A stretch of 64,000 nt of DNA from an uncultured Burkholderiales bacterium (GCA_903932865.1 CAIZHQ010000015.1:62001-126000); one strand, 5' to 3'; positions 32,146 through 42,538 are shown, counted from the first letter of the stretch. The notes: generated by a model from the sequence alone, not told the origin. Made by a program: numbers and translations.

Positions 32146-33273
32146 TTATTCCTTGGGGATGTAAGCGGTGATTTCGAGACCGTAGCCGGTCATGCTGGGC
32201 ATGCGTCGAGGGTTGCCCATGAGTTTCATTTTGTGTACCCCGCATTCGCGCAGGATCTGTGCACCTACACCGTAGGTGCGCAAGTCCATCTTGCCGCGCT
32301 CAGGTGCTTGGGCCGAACGGGCACGGCCTTCAAACTGGGCCAGCAGTTGGTCTGCCGATTCGCCGCAGTTGAGCAGCACGGCCACACCGCATCCTTGGGC
32401 GTTGATGTATTTCAAACTGGCATCCAGGCTCCAGGAATGCATGGCCCGGTTGACTTCCAGAGCGTCGAGCACCGAGAGGGGCTCGTGCACGCGCACGGCC
32501 ACTTCTGATTCGGACAACCATTGGCCTTTGACCAAGGCGAGGTGCACGGTCTGGCTGGGTTGGTCGCGAAAAGCGTGGGCGGTGAATTCGCCGTGGGCGG
32601 TTTGCAGGGTGCGGCTGCCGATGCGTTCGACCAGCGACTCGTTGCGGCTGCGGTATTGAATCAAGTCAGCGATGGTGCCAATTTTCAAGCCATGTTCGGC
32701 TGCGAAAATTTGCAAATCTGGCAAGCGGGCCATGGTGCCGTCGTCCTTCATGATTTCGCAGATCACGGACGATGCGCTGCAACCGGCCATGGCGGCCAAA
32801 TCGCAACCGGCTTCGGTGTGGCCTGCACGCATGAGCACACCGCCATCCACCGCTTGCAGCGGAAAGATGTGTCCGGGTTGTACCAGGTCGGTGGGATGGC
32901 TGCCCTTGGCTACCGCCACTTGCACCGTTTTGGCTCGGTCTGCCGCGGAGATGCCGGTGGTCACGCCTTCGGCCGCTTCGATGGACACGGTGAAGGCCGT
33001 GCTGTAGACGGTGCCGTTGCGCGCCGCCATGGGCGGGAGCTTCAAAAATTCGCAACGCTCGCGGGTGAGCGTCAGGCAAATCAGGCCACGGCCAAAGCGG
33101 GCCATGAAGTTGATGGCTTCAGGCGTGACATGGTCAGACGCCAAGACCAGGTCGCCTTCGTTTTCGCGATCTTCTTCGTCAACCAAGATCACAATGCGGC
33201 CGGCTTTAATTTCAGCCACGATCTCTTCGACGGGGGAGATCGCCACAGGGGTCAGTTTCTCGGGGGCGTTCAT
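32146..33273 (-). CDS. ribBA: 3,4-dihydroxy-2-butanone 4-phosphate synthase with degenerate GTP cyclohydrolase II domain
   Basis: 375 residues. The N-terminal RibB domain (about 1-205) is intact: [33 protein letters not shown] and [18 protein letters not shown]. The C-terminal domain (about 210-375) has the GTP cyclohydrolase II fold ending [20 protein letters not shown], but the zinc-binding C-x(10)-CxC block that should follow VRVH is replaced by [20 protein letters not shown]. Cyclohydrolase activity is therefore unlikely. It lies between ribE and ribH with a four-base overlap upstream. Confidence 0.93.
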   Translation of the reverse strand: MNAPEKLTPVAISPVEEIVAEIKAGRIVILVDEEDRENEGDLVLASDHVTPEAINFMARFGRGLICLTLTRERCEFLKLPPMAARNGTVYSTAFTVSIEAAEGVTTGISAADRAKTVQVAVAKGSHPTDLVQPGHIFPLQAVDGGVLMRAGHTEAGCDLAAMAGCSASSVICEIMKDDGTMARLPDLQIFAAEHGLKIGTIADLIQYRSRNESLVERIGSRTLQTAHGEFTAHAFRDQPSQTVHLALVKGQWLSESEVAVRVHEPLSVLDALEVNRAMHSWSLDASLKYINAQGCGVAVLLNCGESADQLLAQFEGRARSAQAPERGKMDLRTYGVGAQILRECGVHKMKLMGNPRRMPSMTGYGLEITAYIPKE

Positions 33274-33908
33274 GCGTTGTCTTTCTGGGTCAGGCCTGCG
33301 CTGAGCATGCGCTCAACATAGCGGGCCACAGTGTCGATTTCGAGGTTGACCCGGCTGCCTGCTTTGAGGCTGCCCAGGGCGGTGTTGTCGACGGTGTGGG
33401 GGATCAGGTTGATGCTGATTTCGCAGCCATCGGCCAGATCGGCCACTCGGTTGACCGTGAGGCTCACGCCGTTGACGGTGATCGAGCCCTTGTAAGCAAG
33501 GTATTTGGCCAGTAGCTGCGGTGCCAGGACGCGCAATTCCCAGCTTTCGCCTATTTGCTGGAAGTGGCTGATGTGGCCAACGCCGTCCACATGGCCCGAC
33601 ACGATGTGCCCGCCCAGTCGATCGTGGGCACGCAGTGCTTTTTCCAGGTTGACCGTGCCTTGCTGGTCCAAGCCACTGGTTTTGTCGAGTGATTCGGCCG
33701 AGATGTCGATGGTGAACTGATGGCTTTCAGGGCTGAAGGTGGTGACGGTCATGCAAGCGCCGTTGAGGGCGATGCTGTCACCCAGACCCACATCGTCAAG
33801 GTACCCGGCGGGGGCCTCGATGGTGAGGCGCTTGCCGTGGTGTAAGGAGCGACCCAGGTCGTGGATGGCGACGATTCGCCCCACGCCGGTGATGATTCCG
33901 GTGAACAT
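33270..33908 (-). CDS. ribE: Riboflavin synthase alpha chain
   Basis: 212 residues starting [15 protein letters not shown]. The two duplicated barrels carry [10 protein letters not shown] and [11 protein letters not shown], and between them lies [15 protein letters not shown]. It dismutates two lumazine molecules to riboflavin. No FMN riboswitch sequence is visible upstream, and ribD is not adjacent. First gene of the leftward ribE-ribBA-ribH-nusB run. Confidence 0.95.
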   Translation of the reverse strand: MFTGIITGVGRIVAIHDLGRSLHHGKRLTIEAPAGYLDDVGLGDSIALNGACMTVTTFSPESHQFTIDISAESLDKTSGLDQQGTVNLEKALRAHDRLGGHIVSGHVDGVGHISHFQQIGESWELRVLAPQLLAKYLAYKGSITVNGVSLTVNRVADLADGCEISINLIPHTVDNTALGSLKAGSRVNLEIDTVARYVERMLSAGLTQKDNA

Positions 33909-34047
33909 AGCGTGTTATTTTCGCAGGTAAAGAGAGTAAATCGGCGGGCGACGCAACAAAAATGCACGCAGTCCAGGGTGTCTGGCGCTGGCTGAACTCT
34001 GGAAAAGCTCAGGGTTAACCAAGGCGACAAGCCCCAAAGTGTGTGCC

Positions 34048-34053
34048 TAGAAT
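34048..34053 (+). promoter_or_regulatory. -10-like box of phaR
   Basis: TAGAAT in the context GCCTAGAATGG, the same box as upstream of btuB and ftsH. The leader to phaR would be about 45 bases. Confidence 0.45.
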
Positions 34054-34103
34054 GGTGCATTGCAGCAGATTTTTCATAGGCTGCCTGTCACCAGGAGTTT
34101 TCT

Positions 34104-34706
34104 TTGCCGGCCAAATCTCCAGTTCAATCGCCCCAACCTGCGAAGACCGCCCGGTCTGAGAAGAAGGCCAGCAGACCCGAATCGTCCACCTCGGTTGCGC
34201 GCACCATCAAAAAATACCCGAACCGCCGCCTGTACGACACGCAGACGTCCAGTTACGTGACCTTGTCCGAGCTGAAAAAACTGGTCATGACCTCTGTGCC
34301 GCTGTTGGTGGTCGACGCCAAAACCGGTGAAGACCTGACGCGTTCCATTTTGTTGCAGATCATTTTGGAGGAGGAGTCTGCGGGGGTGCCCATGTTCAGC
34401 GAAGCGGTTTTGTCCAACATCATTCGTTTCTATGGCCACGCCATGCAGGTACACATGGGTTCCTATCTGGAAAACCACGTCCAGTCCTTCATGGACTGGC
34501 AAAGCAAACTGGGCGAATCCAGCCCGACCCTCAGTCCCGAGGTTTGGACGCAGTTCATGGAGTGGCAAACGCCGTTGATGCAAAACATGTTTTCCGGACT
34601 TGCCAACCCCTCGCAAAATGTGGTGGCTCAAATGCAAGACCAGTTGCAAAAACAGATTCAGAAGAACACCGAGCAGCTGCTGGGCGTGATGGGTTTGAGG
34701 ACTTGA
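34104..34706 (+). CDS. phaR: Polyhydroxyalkanoate synthesis repressor PhaR
   Basis: 200 residues starting at a TTG, supported by AGGAG seven bases upstream. After a Lys/Ser/Pro-rich N-terminus comes the DNA-binding domain RTIKKYPNRRLYDTQTSSYV (about 33-52), continuing into VTLSELKKLV, and the granule-binding PHB-accumulation regulator repeat (ILLQIILEEESAGVPMFSEA). The C-terminus is Gln-rich. PhaR represses phasin and PHA genes until granules titrate it. No pha synthesis genes are in the window. Confidence 0.93.
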   Translation: MPAKSPVQSPQPAKTARSEKKASRPESSTSVARTIKKYPNRRLYDTQTSSYVTLSELKKLVMTSVPLLVVDAKTGEDLTRSILLQIILEEESAGVPMFSEAVLSNIIRFYGHAMQVHMGSYLENHVQSFMDWQSKLGESSPTLSPEVWTQFMEWQTPLMQNMFSGLANPSQNVVAQMQDQLQKQIQKNTEQLLGVMGLRT

Positions 34707-34724
34707 TGGGCTTGACAAGCCCAT
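34706..34724 (+). terminator. Stem-loop at the end of phaR
   Basis: ATGGGCTTG-A-CAAGCCCAT, a perfect inverted repeat beginning at the last base of the phaR stop codon and followed by TTTGTC. The T run is short, so termination would be weak. Confidence 0.4.
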
Positions 34725-34763
34725 TTGTCACGGGTCGGTCGTTTTTGAGGGGACAATGCGGGG

Positions 34764-36161
34764 ATGATTGAAATGACCGCTACCCCCTCCGTTCTCGCTC
34801 CCAAAGTGGGTTTTGTCAGCCTCGGCTGCCCCAAAGCGCTGACCGATTCCGAACTGATCCTGACGCAATTGAGCGCTGAGGGCTACCAGACTTCCAAAAC
34901 CTTTGAAGGCGCCGACCTGGTCATTGTCAACACCTGTGGCTTCATCGATGAAGCCATAAAGGAGAGCTTGGACACCATCGCCGAGGCCCTCAACGAAAAC
35001 GGCAAAGTGATCGTGACCGGATGCTTGGGTGCCAAAACAGGCGAGGGCGGTGGCAACATGGTGCGCGAGATGCACCCCAGCGTTCTGGCCGTGACGGGTC
35101 CGCACGCCACCCAAGAGGTCATGGACGCGGTGCACATGCATTTGCCCAAGCCCCACGACCCGTTTCTCGATTTGGTGCCGGGTGGCTTTGGCGAGGCAGG
35201 CCTCAAGCTCACACCTCGCCACTATGCGTACTTGAAAATCAGCGAAGGGTGCAACCACCGTTGCACGTTTTGCATCATCCCCTCCATGCGTGGTGACCTG
35301 GTCTCGCGGCCGATTGGCGATGTTCTGAAAGAAGCCAAAGCCTTGTTCGCGGGTGGTGTGAAAGAGTTGCTGGTCATCAGCCAGGACACCTCGGCTTATG
35401 GGGTGGATGTGAAATACCGCACGGGTTTTTGGGAAGGTAAGCCGATCAAAACCCGCATGCTCGAGTTGGTGCAGACATTGGGCGAGATGGCCCGTGAGCA
35501 CGATGCTTGGGTGCGTTTGCACTATGTGTACCCTTACCCAAGCGTCGACGACATCATCCCCTTGATGGCGCAGGGCCTGGTGTTGCCTTATCTGGATGTG
35601 CCTTTTCAACACAGTCACCCCGATGTGCTCAAGCGCATGAAGCGCCCAGCCAGCGGGGAAAAGAACCTGGAGCGCATCCAGCGCTGGCGCGAGTTGTGCC
35701 CTGAACTGGTGATTCGCAGCACGTTCATCGCGGGTTTCCCGGGCGAGACCGAAGAAGAGTTTGAACACCTGCTGGGGTTTTTGCGCGAAGCGCAGATTGA
35801 CCGGGCGGGGTGCTTTGCCTACAGCCCTGTCAAAGGTGCCACAGCCAATGAACTGCCTGGCATGCTGCCCGAGGCTTTGCGCGAAGAGCGCCGCGCTCGC
35901 TTCATGGCGGTGGCCGAAGAGGTCTCGATTGCCCGTTTGCACCAACGTGTGGGTTCCACCATGCAGGTCTTGGTGGACAGTGCACCGGCCATGGGCCGAC
36001 GTGGTGGCGTAGGCCGCAGTTTTGGCGATGCGCCCGAAATCGACGGTGTGGTGCGCTTGTTGCCACCTGAAAAATTGAGCAAATCCCTCAAAGTAGGCGA
36101 GTTCACACGCACACGCATTGTGCGTGTGGAAGGCCACGATTTGGTGGGGGTTCCCGTTTGA
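34764..36161 (+). CDS. rimO: Ribosomal protein S12 methylthiotransferase
   Basis: 465 residues. The N-terminal MTTase domain has [23 protein letters not shown] and VTGCLGAK with its three cluster cysteines; the radical-SAM motif is [35 protein letters not shown] and [13 protein letters not shown] follow; a TRAM domain closes the protein ([14 protein letters not shown] to VGVPV). It methylthiolates Asp89 of ribosomal protein S12 using two 4Fe-4S clusters. It is monocistronic between phaR and the tRNA terminator. Confidence 0.96.
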   Translation: MIEMTATPSVLAPKVGFVSLGCPKALTDSELILTQLSAEGYQTSKTFEGADLVIVNTCGFIDEAIKESLDTIAEALNENGKVIVTGCLGAKTGEGGGNMVREMHPSVLAVTGPHATQEVMDAVHMHLPKPHDPFLDLVPGGFGEAGLKLTPRHYAYLKISEGCNHRCTFCIIPSMRGDLVSRPIGDVLKEAKALFAGGVKELLVISQDTSAYGVDVKYRTGFWEGKPIKTRMLELVQTLGEMAREHDAWVRLHYVYPYPSVDDIIPLMAQGLVLPYLDVPFQHSHPDVLKRMKRPASGEKNLERIQRWRELCPELVIRSTFIAGFPGETEEEFEHLLGFLREAQIDRAGCFAYSPVKGATANELPGMLPEALREERRARFMAVAEEVSIARLHQRVGSTMQVLVDSAPAMGRRGGVGRSFGDAPEIDGVVRLLPPEKLSKSLKVGEFTRTRIVRVEGHDLVGVPV

Positions 36162-36237
36162 TGCCGCTGGGTGCCATGTGGAACAGCCTTGGCGCTGTTT
36201 GCCAGCGAATCATTGTCTTCGGTTTTGAAGCCGACAA

Positions 36238-36270
36238 CAAAAAAGCCGTTGATCAAAAAACAACGGCTTG
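36238..36270 (-). terminator. Intrinsic terminator of the tRNA-Leu transcript
   Basis: On the minus strand AAGCCGTTG - 9-base loop - CAACGGCTT is followed by TTTTG. The nine-base stem with T run sits 33 bases after the tRNA 3' end. It lies about 77 bases past the convergent rimO stop and could also stop that transcript weakly. Confidence 0.85.
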
Positions 36271-36302
36271 TCATGTGTTTAACTTATCTGATTCGATAAG
36301 AT

Positions 36303-36387
<85 letters not shown>

Positions 36388-36404
36388 GCCTCAGGAATCA
36401 AAGG

Positions 36405-36410
36405 ATTGTA
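36405..36410 (-). promoter_or_regulatory. -10 box of tRNA-Leu, overlapping the rnr promoter region
   Basis: TACAAT on the minus strand, 17 bases before the mature tRNA 5' end. The same bases read on the plus strand give TTGTATAT, a possible -10 region for rnr. Confidence 0.45.
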
Positions 36411-36438
36411 TATCAAAAAAGTAGCTCAACCCAGCGCG

Positions 36439-38682
36439 ATGCTGGAAGAAATAGTCGGCAGTGTTCAAGGCCACCGTGATGGTCATGGATTTTTGATCCG
36501 TGATGATGGTGAGTCGGACATTTACCTGTCATCCAATGAAATGCGTGCGGTCTTGCACCGCGACCGCGTCAAGGTGTGCATCGTTCGTCAGGACCGCAAA
36601 GGCCGCCCGGAAGGGCGGGTGGTTGAGATTGTCGAGCGCCCTGAGCAACCGATCATCGGCCGTTTGCTGCATGAAGGCGGTCTGTGGCTGGTGGCGCCCG
36701 AAGACAAGCGTTACGGCCAGGACGTGATGATCCCCAAAGGTGCCACAGGCACGGCGAAGCCGGGCCAGGTGGTGGTGGTGGAGTTGACCGAGCCGCCGGC
36801 CTTGTTTGGGCAGCCCGTGGGTCGCGTGAAAGAAGTGCTGGGCGAAATCGACGACCCGGGGATGGAGATTGAAATTGCCGTGCGCAAATACAGTGTGCCG
36901 CATGAATTTTCTGCCCTGTGCGTTGACCAAGCCAAGGGCTTGCCCGACAAGGTGTTGGCCAAGGACCGCAAGGACCGGGTGGATTTGCGCGACGTGGCCT
37001 TGGTCACCATCGACGGCGAAGACGCGCGCGACTTTGACGATGCCGTGTATTGCGAACCTGCCAAAGTCGGCCGCGGCAAGGGCTGGCGTTTGTTGGTGGC
37101 GATTGCCGATGTGAGTCACTATGTTCAAACTGGCAGCCCCATTGACATCGATGCTTATGACCGAGCCACCAGCGTGTATTTCCCGCGCCGTGTGATTCCA
37201 ATGCTGCCCGAAAAATTGTCGAATGGCTTGTGCTCATTGAACCCCGATGTGGACCGTTTGTGCATGGTGTGTGACATGCTGGTCACCGCCAAGGGTGATG
37301 TGCACGCTTACCAGTTCTATCCGGCCGTGATGCACAGCCATGCGCGTTTCACGTACACCGAAGTGGCTGCGATCTTGAGCAATACCCGTGGCCCTGAAGC
37401 GCTCAAGCGCAAGGACAGGGTGAACGATCTGCTGAACTTGCAGGACGTCTACAAAGCCTTGTTGGCTTCGCGTTCGGTGCGTGGCGCGGTCGATTTCGAG
37501 ACCACAGAAACCCAGATCGTTTGCGACGAAAGCGGACGGATTGAAAAAATCGTGCCCCGCGTGCGCAATGAGGCACACCGCTTGATCGAAGAAGCCATGC
37601 TGGCGGCCAACGTGTGCAGCGCAGACTTCATACAGCAGGGCAAGCACCCGGGCTTGTTTCGCGTGCACGAAGGCCCGACAGCCGAGAAGAAAGACATCCT
37701 TCGCAATTACCTCAAGGCCTTGGGCTTGGGCATGAGCATCAGCGACGACCCGCACACCAGCGAGTTCCAGAAAATCGCGCAAGCGACCAAGGACCGCCCG
37801 GACGCGCAGCAGATCCACACCATGCTGCTGCGCTCCATGCAGCAGGCTATTTATACGCCTGTGAACAGCGGGCACTTTGGTCTGGCCTACGAGGCTTACA
37901 CCCACTTCACCAGCCCTATCCGGCGTTACCCGGATTTGCTGGTGCACCGGGTCATCAAGGCGATTTTGCTGGACCGCAAATACACGCTGCCCAGCCTGCC
38001 TGTGCCTGGTGAGGCGCATGCCAAGCTCAGCAAGCGTCTGGAAAAAAGCCGTGCGGCCAAGGGCAATGCGCCCGAGTCGTCTGCGCCACGTGTGCGCATG
38101 TCGGCCGCCGACCAACGTGCATGGGAGGCTGCGGGCCTGCATTGCAGCGCCAATGAACGCCGCGCCGATGAAGCCAGCCGCGATGTCGAAGCCTGGCTCA
38201 AGTGCAAGTACATGCGCGAGCACCTTGGCGAGGAATACAGCGGTGTGGTGTCGGCCGCCACCAGCTTCGGCATCTTCGTGACTTTGGACACCTTGTATGT
38301 GGAAGGTCTGGTGCACATCACCGAGCTGGGGGGGGAGTACTACCGCTTTGACGAGTTGCGCCAAGAGTTGCGCGGTGAGCGCACCGGCATTCGATATGCC
38401 ATTGGCAGCCGGGTGCAGGTGCAGGTCAGTCGGGTAGATTTGGATGGCCGGAAAATTGACTTCCGCTTGGTGCATCCGGGTGACGATCTGGTGCCGCGGG
38501 CCATGCGCGACAAAGGCGTGTTGGCCCCTGTGGAGGGCGGGCGTGACAAGAAGCGGGGCACCCAGGACCGCCGCCAGGCCGACGCCGAGCGCAACAGGTC
38601 TCCAATTCAGGCCCTCAAAGCCTCTGTGAAAAAGGCTGCGGTCAAGAAAAAAGGGTCTCGCAGCACCAAGCCACGCCGTTGA
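36439..38682 (+). CDS. rnr: Ribonuclease R
   Basis: 747 residues from ATG 36439 (MLEEIVGSVQGHRDGHGFLI), which matches the start seen in related bacteria and lacks the helix-turn-helix extension of E. coli RNase R. A TTG at 36406 is in frame but has its AAGGA directly adjacent. Cold-shock domains come first (about 5-150), then the RNB catalytic domain with TIDGEDARDFDDAVYCE holding the metal-binding aspartates and YTHFTSPIRRYPDLLVHR, then S1 (SGVVSAATSFGIFVTLDTLY) and a Lys/Arg-rich tail. It is a 3'-5' exoribonuclease that degrades structured RNA. Divergent from the tRNA-Leu gene. Confidence 0.95.
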   Translation: MLEEIVGSVQGHRDGHGFLIRDDGESDIYLSSNEMRAVLHRDRVKVCIVRQDRKGRPEGRVVEIVERPEQPIIGRLLHEGGLWLVAPEDKRYGQDVMIPKGATGTAKPGQVVVVELTEPPALFGQPVGRVKEVLGEIDDPGMEIEIAVRKYSVPHEFSALCVDQAKGLPDKVLAKDRKDRVDLRDVALVTIDGEDARDFDDAVYCEPAKVGRGKGWRLLVAIADVSHYVQTGSPIDIDAYDRATSVYFPRRVIPMLPEKLSNGLCSLNPDVDRLCMVCDMLVTAKGDVHAYQFYPAVMHSHARFTYTEVAAILSNTRGPEALKRKDRVNDLLNLQDVYKALLASRSVRGAVDFETTETQIVCDESGRIEKIVPRVRNEAHRLIEEAMLAANVCSADFIQQGKHPGLFRVHEGPTAEKKDILRNYLKALGLGMSISDDPHTSEFQKIAQATKDRPDAQQIHTMLLRSMQQAIYTPVNSGHFGLAYEAYTHFTSPIRRYPDLLVHRVIKAILLDRKYTLPSLPVPGEAHAKLSKRLEKSRAAKGNAPESSAPRVRMSAADQRAWEAAGLHCSANERRADEASRDVEAWLKCKYMREHLGEEYSGVVSAATSFGIFVTLDTLYVEGLVHITELGGEYYRFDELRQELRGERTGIRYAIGSRVQVQVSRVDLDGRKIDFRLVHPGDDLVPRAMRDKGVLAPVEGGRDKKRGTQDRRQADAERNRSPIQALKASVKKAAVKKKGSRSTKPRR

Positions 38683-38696
38683 GGTGCGGCTTCAAT

Positions 38697-40187
38697 TTAG
38701 CGCAGGTGCTGCGCCAGGGCGCTGGCGGTCAATGGCAAGTCATCCGACCAGCCATCGGCCATCTGACCGTGCTGCGCCACCGCAGCGCAGGCGGCTTCGA
38801 ATGACCCCAAGCCTTGTGCCATGCGGGCGCCGATCAGGCCCGCCAGCACATCGCCTGTGCCGCCAGTGGCCAGCCTGCCATTGCCCGAGGTGTTGATGCG
38901 GCTGGTCTGTCCGGGGGCAGCGATCACCGTGCCCGAACCCTTGAGCACCACCGTGCAGTCAAACAAGGCAGCCAAATTTTGCGCGGCTCGCAGTCGGTTG
39001 CTTTGCACCTGAGTGGTGCTGGTTTTCAAAAGCCGTGCCGCCTCCAGCGGATGAGGGGTGATCACGGTGGGTTTCAACTTTGCCCTTTGGTGGAGCAAGT
39101 GTTGAAGTGCGGGATCATCAGACACAGCGTTTAAGCCATCGGCGTCCAGCACCAATTGCGCGCTGCGCTGGAGCACTTCGGGCATGCGCGCACGGATGGC
39201 TTCGCCGCCGCCGCAGCCACAGACCACATGCAGTTGCTCCAGGTCGAGCCGCTGCCAATCCCGTTGCATCAGATCGGGCGGGGCATGTTCTGCCGCTTGT
39301 CCTGAGAGCAAACTCAAGATCACTCGACCCGCACCGGCATGCAGCGCGGCGGAGGCGGCCAACACGGCGGCCCCGGTCATGCCCATACCCCTTAAGGCCA
39401 TCGGTTCACCTCCGATCACCGCCACATCGCCGTGGCTGCCTTTGTGACTGGCGTGGCTTTTGGTGGGGGGGGCGTAAGCCGCATTCAACAAGGCTTGGGG
39501 CGGCACATCGCTGCCGTTTGCCAGGTGGCCCAAGTCGTCCAGCCAGATTTGGCCACAAGCGTCGCGCCCATGGCCCATGAAAAGACCGGGTTTGGCGGCG
39601 ATGAAGGTCAGCGTGTGGTCGGCGTGCACCGCCACCGTTGGGGCATCGCAACTGCCCAGCCATTGCCCGTTTTCCAGGTTCAGGCCTGTAGGGCCGTCGA
39701 GCGCCAGCACCTGGCCGGGAAACTTTTGGATGGCTTGTGCGCTGGCTTGCATTTCAGGGCTGAGTGCCCGGTTGGCCCCCAGGCCAAGCAGTGCGTCAAT
39801 GCACAAATCCTGGCCATCTGTGTTCTCTGGCCAAGACTCAGGTACGGCAGATTCGAGGGCGACACCTGCAGCGCTGGCCCGTTGCCAGGCCATGAGGGCA
39901 TCGGGGGAAGTACGAGTCGTTGAGCCCATCCAGCACACGAGAACCTGCTTGCCCCATTGGTGCAAGTGCAAGGCGGCTTCCAGGCCGTCACCCCCGTTGT
40001 TGCCGGGTCCAGCGAAGACCCAAATGCGCCGAGCATGGGGGGCTATGGCCAAGGCCAGTTGCGCAGCGGCCAGGCCCGCCAGCTGCATTAAGGGCTGTGG
40101 GTTGCTGTGTTGCAAGCGGCTTTCAAGTTGACGCAGCTCATTTGGCCCGTAAACAGGCCACAGGGATGTGCTGCGCAGTTTTTGCAT
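38697..40187 (-). CDS. nnr: Bifunctional NAD(P)H-hydrate epimerase / ADP-dependent dehydratase
   Basis: 496 residues from ATG 40187; the frame extends upstream into Cys-rich codons overlapping the amidase. The epimerase half (about 1-200) has VFAGPGNNGGDGLEAALHL and ALDGPTGLN. The dehydratase half has SHKGSHGDVAVIGGEPM, MTGAAVLAASAALHAGAGRV, DADGLNAVSDDP, ITPHPLEAARLL, VLKGSGTVIAAPG and the nucleotide site NGRLATGGTGDVLAGLIGAR. It repairs hydrated NADH and NADPH. It follows the amidase by four bases. Confidence 0.94.
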   Translation of the reverse strand: MQKLRSTSLWPVYGPNELRQLESRLQHSNPQPLMQLAGLAAAQLALAIAPHARRIWVFAGPGNNGGDGLEAALHLHQWGKQVLVCWMGSTTRTSPDALMAWQRASAAGVALESAVPESWPENTDGQDLCIDALLGLGANRALSPEMQASAQAIQKFPGQVLALDGPTGLNLENGQWLGSCDAPTVAVHADHTLTFIAAKPGLFMGHGRDACGQIWLDDLGHLANGSDVPPQALLNAAYAPPTKSHASHKGSHGDVAVIGGEPMALRGMGMTGAAVLAASAALHAGAGRVILSLLSGQAAEHAPPDLMQRDWQRLDLEQLHVVCGCGGGEAIRARMPEVLQRSAQLVLDADGLNAVSDDPALQHLLHQRAKLKPTVITPHPLEAARLLKTSTTQVQSNRLRAAQNLAALFDCTVVLKGSGTVIAAPGQTSRINTSGNGRLATGGTGDVLAGLIGARMAQGLGSFEAACAAVAQHGQMADGWSDDLPLTASALAQHLR

Positions 40188-40191
40188 GGTT

Positions 40192-41547
40192 TCAGTGCTT
40201 TTGCAACAAGGGTTCGAGCAGCAAGGACAGTTGCAAGATGGTGTCGTCGTGCATGGCGGCATGCCAAGCCATCAGGCCCACCGGCAAAGTGCCAGGCGCA
40301 TGGCAGGGCAGGGAAATGCCGCAACCATCCAATGTGTTGACCACGCTGGTGTTGCGCAGCAGCAGGCCGTTGATGCGGAAGAACTCGGCGTCGCGCTCAG
40401 CGCCCGGCGCCACATCGCTGATTTTGGGACCGGTGATGGGGGTGGTGGGCGAGAGCACGGCGTCGTAACCTACCAATGCAGTTTCCACGCGGCGAATCCA
40501 TTGCCGACGTGCTTGCACCAGATCCATGTACTCGTGGGCCTTCATGCCGGAGCCGCGCATCAGGCGCTGCAGGACGCGGGGGTCGTAATTTTCACTGTCC
40601 CGGTCGAGCCATTCGCGGTGCCAGGCAAAGCCCTCGGCCGGACTGAAGCCGCCGGTGCTCATCATGGGGGCCAACTCGCTCAGCTCGTTAAGGGCGATCT
40701 CATCGATGCGCGCCCCCGCAGCGCGCAGCGTGTTCAGACTGTGCTCGAATGCACGCGACACGGTCGCGTCCATGCCGTCTTGCATCAATCTCTTGGCCAC
40801 CGCCAAGCGGTAACCGGACAAGGGCCGTTGCCCTCGGGGAACGTGTCTGGCCGAGAGCACTTCGTGGGCCAAAATCGCGTCTCGCACGGAACGCGTCATG
40901 GCGCACACGGTGTCAAGCGTTGTGGACAGGGGCAGGGCACCTTGGGTGGGCACCAGGCGGGCAGTGTTCTTGAATCCAACGATGCCATTCAAGGCGGCGG
41001 GCACCCGGATGGAGCCGCCCGTGTCCGAGCCCAGACCGATGAAGGCTGCACCTGTAGCCACCGACACGGCCGCGCCCGAGCTGGAGCCGCCGGGTGCATG
41101 GGGCTGTCCGGGGACGCCGACGGCTTGGTCGTGCAGCCCGTCCCATGCGGCAGGGGTGCCGTGGTGGGGGTTGGTGCCCACCCCCGAAAAGGCAAATTCG
41201 ACCATGTTGGTACGACCGATCAGGCCTGCACCTGCGGCCCGCAAACGCGCCACGGCCGGGCAGTCTGCAAAAGCCGGGGCCTGGTTTTTCAGAACGATGG
41301 AGCCCGCTTGGGTTATCTGCCCTTGGACATCAAACAGGTCCTTGATGGACACCGCGAGGCCCGCGAGCGGGCTTTGACCCACTTGCGGATGGCTGGCTGT
41401 GAGCTGCAGCGCCTCGGGAGTCAGTTGCATGAAGGCATGCTTGCAGGCCGAGCTTTGCGCCACGGCCAGGCAAGCTTGGGCGGCTGCTTGGACAGTTGTG
41501 GATTTAGTCTGGATGGCTTGCCGGGTGGCGATCAGGTCAGTTTTCAT
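40192..41547 (-). CDS. Amidase signature-family protein
   Basis: 451 residues. The Ser-cis-Ser-Lys triad can be placed: Lys in LAGLAVSIKDLFDVQGQ, the cis-Ser in PHAPGGSSSGAAVSVATGAA and the nucleophile Ser in GLGSDTGGSIRVPAAL. LIGRTNMVEFAFSG is also typical. It could be a general amide hydrolase; it is not GatA, since gatB and gatC are absent nearby and the C-terminal part differs. The substrate is unknown. It is read in the same direction as nnr, divergent from rpsB. Confidence 0.88.
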   Translation of the reverse strand: MKTDLIATRQAIQTKSTTVQAAAQACLAVAQSSACKHAFMQLTPEALQLTASHPQVGQSPLAGLAVSIKDLFDVQGQITQAGSIVLKNQAPAFADCPAVARLRAAGAGLIGRTNMVEFAFSGVGTNPHHGTPAAWDGLHDQAVGVPGQPHAPGGSSSGAAVSVATGAAFIGLGSDTGGSIRVPAALNGIVGFKNTARLVPTQGALPLSTTLDTVCAMTRSVRDAILAHEVLSARHVPRGQRPLSGYRLAVAKRLMQDGMDATVSRAFEHSLNTLRAAGARIDEIALNELSELAPMMSTGGFSPAEGFAWHREWLDRDSENYDPRVLQRLMRGSGMKAHEYMDLVQARRQWIRRVETALVGYDAVLSPTTPITGPKISDVAPGAERDAEFFRINGLLLRNTSVVNTLDGCGISLPCHAPGTLPVGLMAWHAAMHDDTILQLSLLLEPLLQKH

Positions 41548-41580
41548 GGGGGCGGGGGCGCTTTGGCAGAGTCGGGATGC

Positions 41581-41586
41581 TATAAT
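41581..41586 (+). promoter_or_regulatory. -10 box of rpsB, with a leader of about 180 bases
   Basis: A consensus TATAAT, with TTGGCA lying 12 bases upstream (too close for a normal -35, so the -35 is uncertain). The transcript would start near 41593 and carry a non-coding leader to 41771. Long rpsB leaders are used for autoregulation by S2 in other bacteria; no specific structure was proven here. Confidence 0.6.
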
Positions 41587-41771
41587 CCTAAGGCTTTGCA
41601 GAGTGGGGCTGTTGTCTTTTGAGTGTCATGGCCAACATGAAGCCAAATCAGTGATCTCACGCAAAAGCAAAGCACATCCGCGAATCCGTCCCGACAAGGT
41701 GTCGTGGTCAGTCTTTTTGGCTGCACGCGATGAGTGGACTGGATTTTAGACCCAACCTTTGGAGTATTTTT

Positions 41772-42521
41772 ATGTCCGTTACCATGCGCGAAATGCTTGA
41801 AGCCGGTGTCCACTTTGGTCACCAAACCCGCTTCTGGAACCCCAAGATGGCCCCATTCATCTTCGGTCACCGCAACAAAATTCACATCATCAACCTGGAA
41901 AAATCGCTGCCGATGTTCCAGGACGCGATCAAGTTCGCCAAGCAACTGTCGGCCAACCGTGGCACCATTTTGATGGTGGGCACCAAGCGCCAGGCCCGTG
42001 ATCTGGTGTCGGCTGAAGCGCAGCGTGCAGGCGTTCCTTTCGTTGACCAGCGCTGGTTGGGTGGCATGTTGACCAACTTCAAAACCGTCAAGACTTCGAT
42101 CAAGCGTCTGAAAGACATGAAGGCTCAGCAAGAAGTCGGTCTCGAAGCCTTAAGCAAAAAAGAGCAGTTGATGTTCAAACGCGAGATGGAAAAGCTCGAA
42201 AAAGACATCGGCGGCATCCAAGACATGGCGGCTTTGCCGGATGCGATTTTCGTGATCGACGTTGGTTACCACAAAATCGCCATTTCGGAAGCCAAAAAGT
42301 TGGGCATCCCATTGATCGGAGTGGTGGATTCCAACCACTCCCCCGAAGGCATCGACTACATCATCCCCGGCAACGACGACTCGGCCAAGGCGGTGGCTTT
42401 GTACGCCCGCGGCATCGCTGATGCCATCATCGAAGGCCGCGCCAATGCGGTCAACGACGTGGTCAAGGCCGTCACCGAAGGCGATGACGAATTTGTCGAA
42501 GAAGCCAACGCTTCGGCCTGA
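41772..42521 (+). CDS. rpsB: 30S ribosomal protein S2
   Basis: 249 residues from ATG 41772, with GGAG upstream. [20 protein letters not shown] is the invariant start, followed by [47 protein letters not shown] and [20 protein letters not shown]. First gene of the translation/envelope cluster; an intrinsic terminator separates it from tsf. Confidence 0.98.
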   Translation: MSVTMREMLEAGVHFGHQTRFWNPKMAPFIFGHRNKIHIINLEKSLPMFQDAIKFAKQLSANRGTILMVGTKRQARDLVSAEAQRAGVPFVDQRWLGGMLTNFKTVKTSIKRLKDMKAQQEVGLEALSKKEQLMFKREMEKLEKDIGGIQDMAALPDAIFVIDVGYHKIAISEAKKLGIPLIGVVDSNHSPEGIDYIIPGNDDSAKAVALYARGIADAIIEGRANAVNDVVKAVTEGDDEFVEEANASA

Positions 42522-42538
42522 GTTCCTGCGACTCGATG

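Noticed and set aside
33909..34060. FMN riboswitch upstream of ribE
   Set aside because: The conserved AGGGGCGAAATTCCC-like blocks of the FMN aptamer are absent on the minus strand.
36406..36438. TTG start for rnr at 36406
   Set aside because: Its AAGGA touches the TTG with no spacer, and the ATG at 36439 gives the N-terminus expected for this family.
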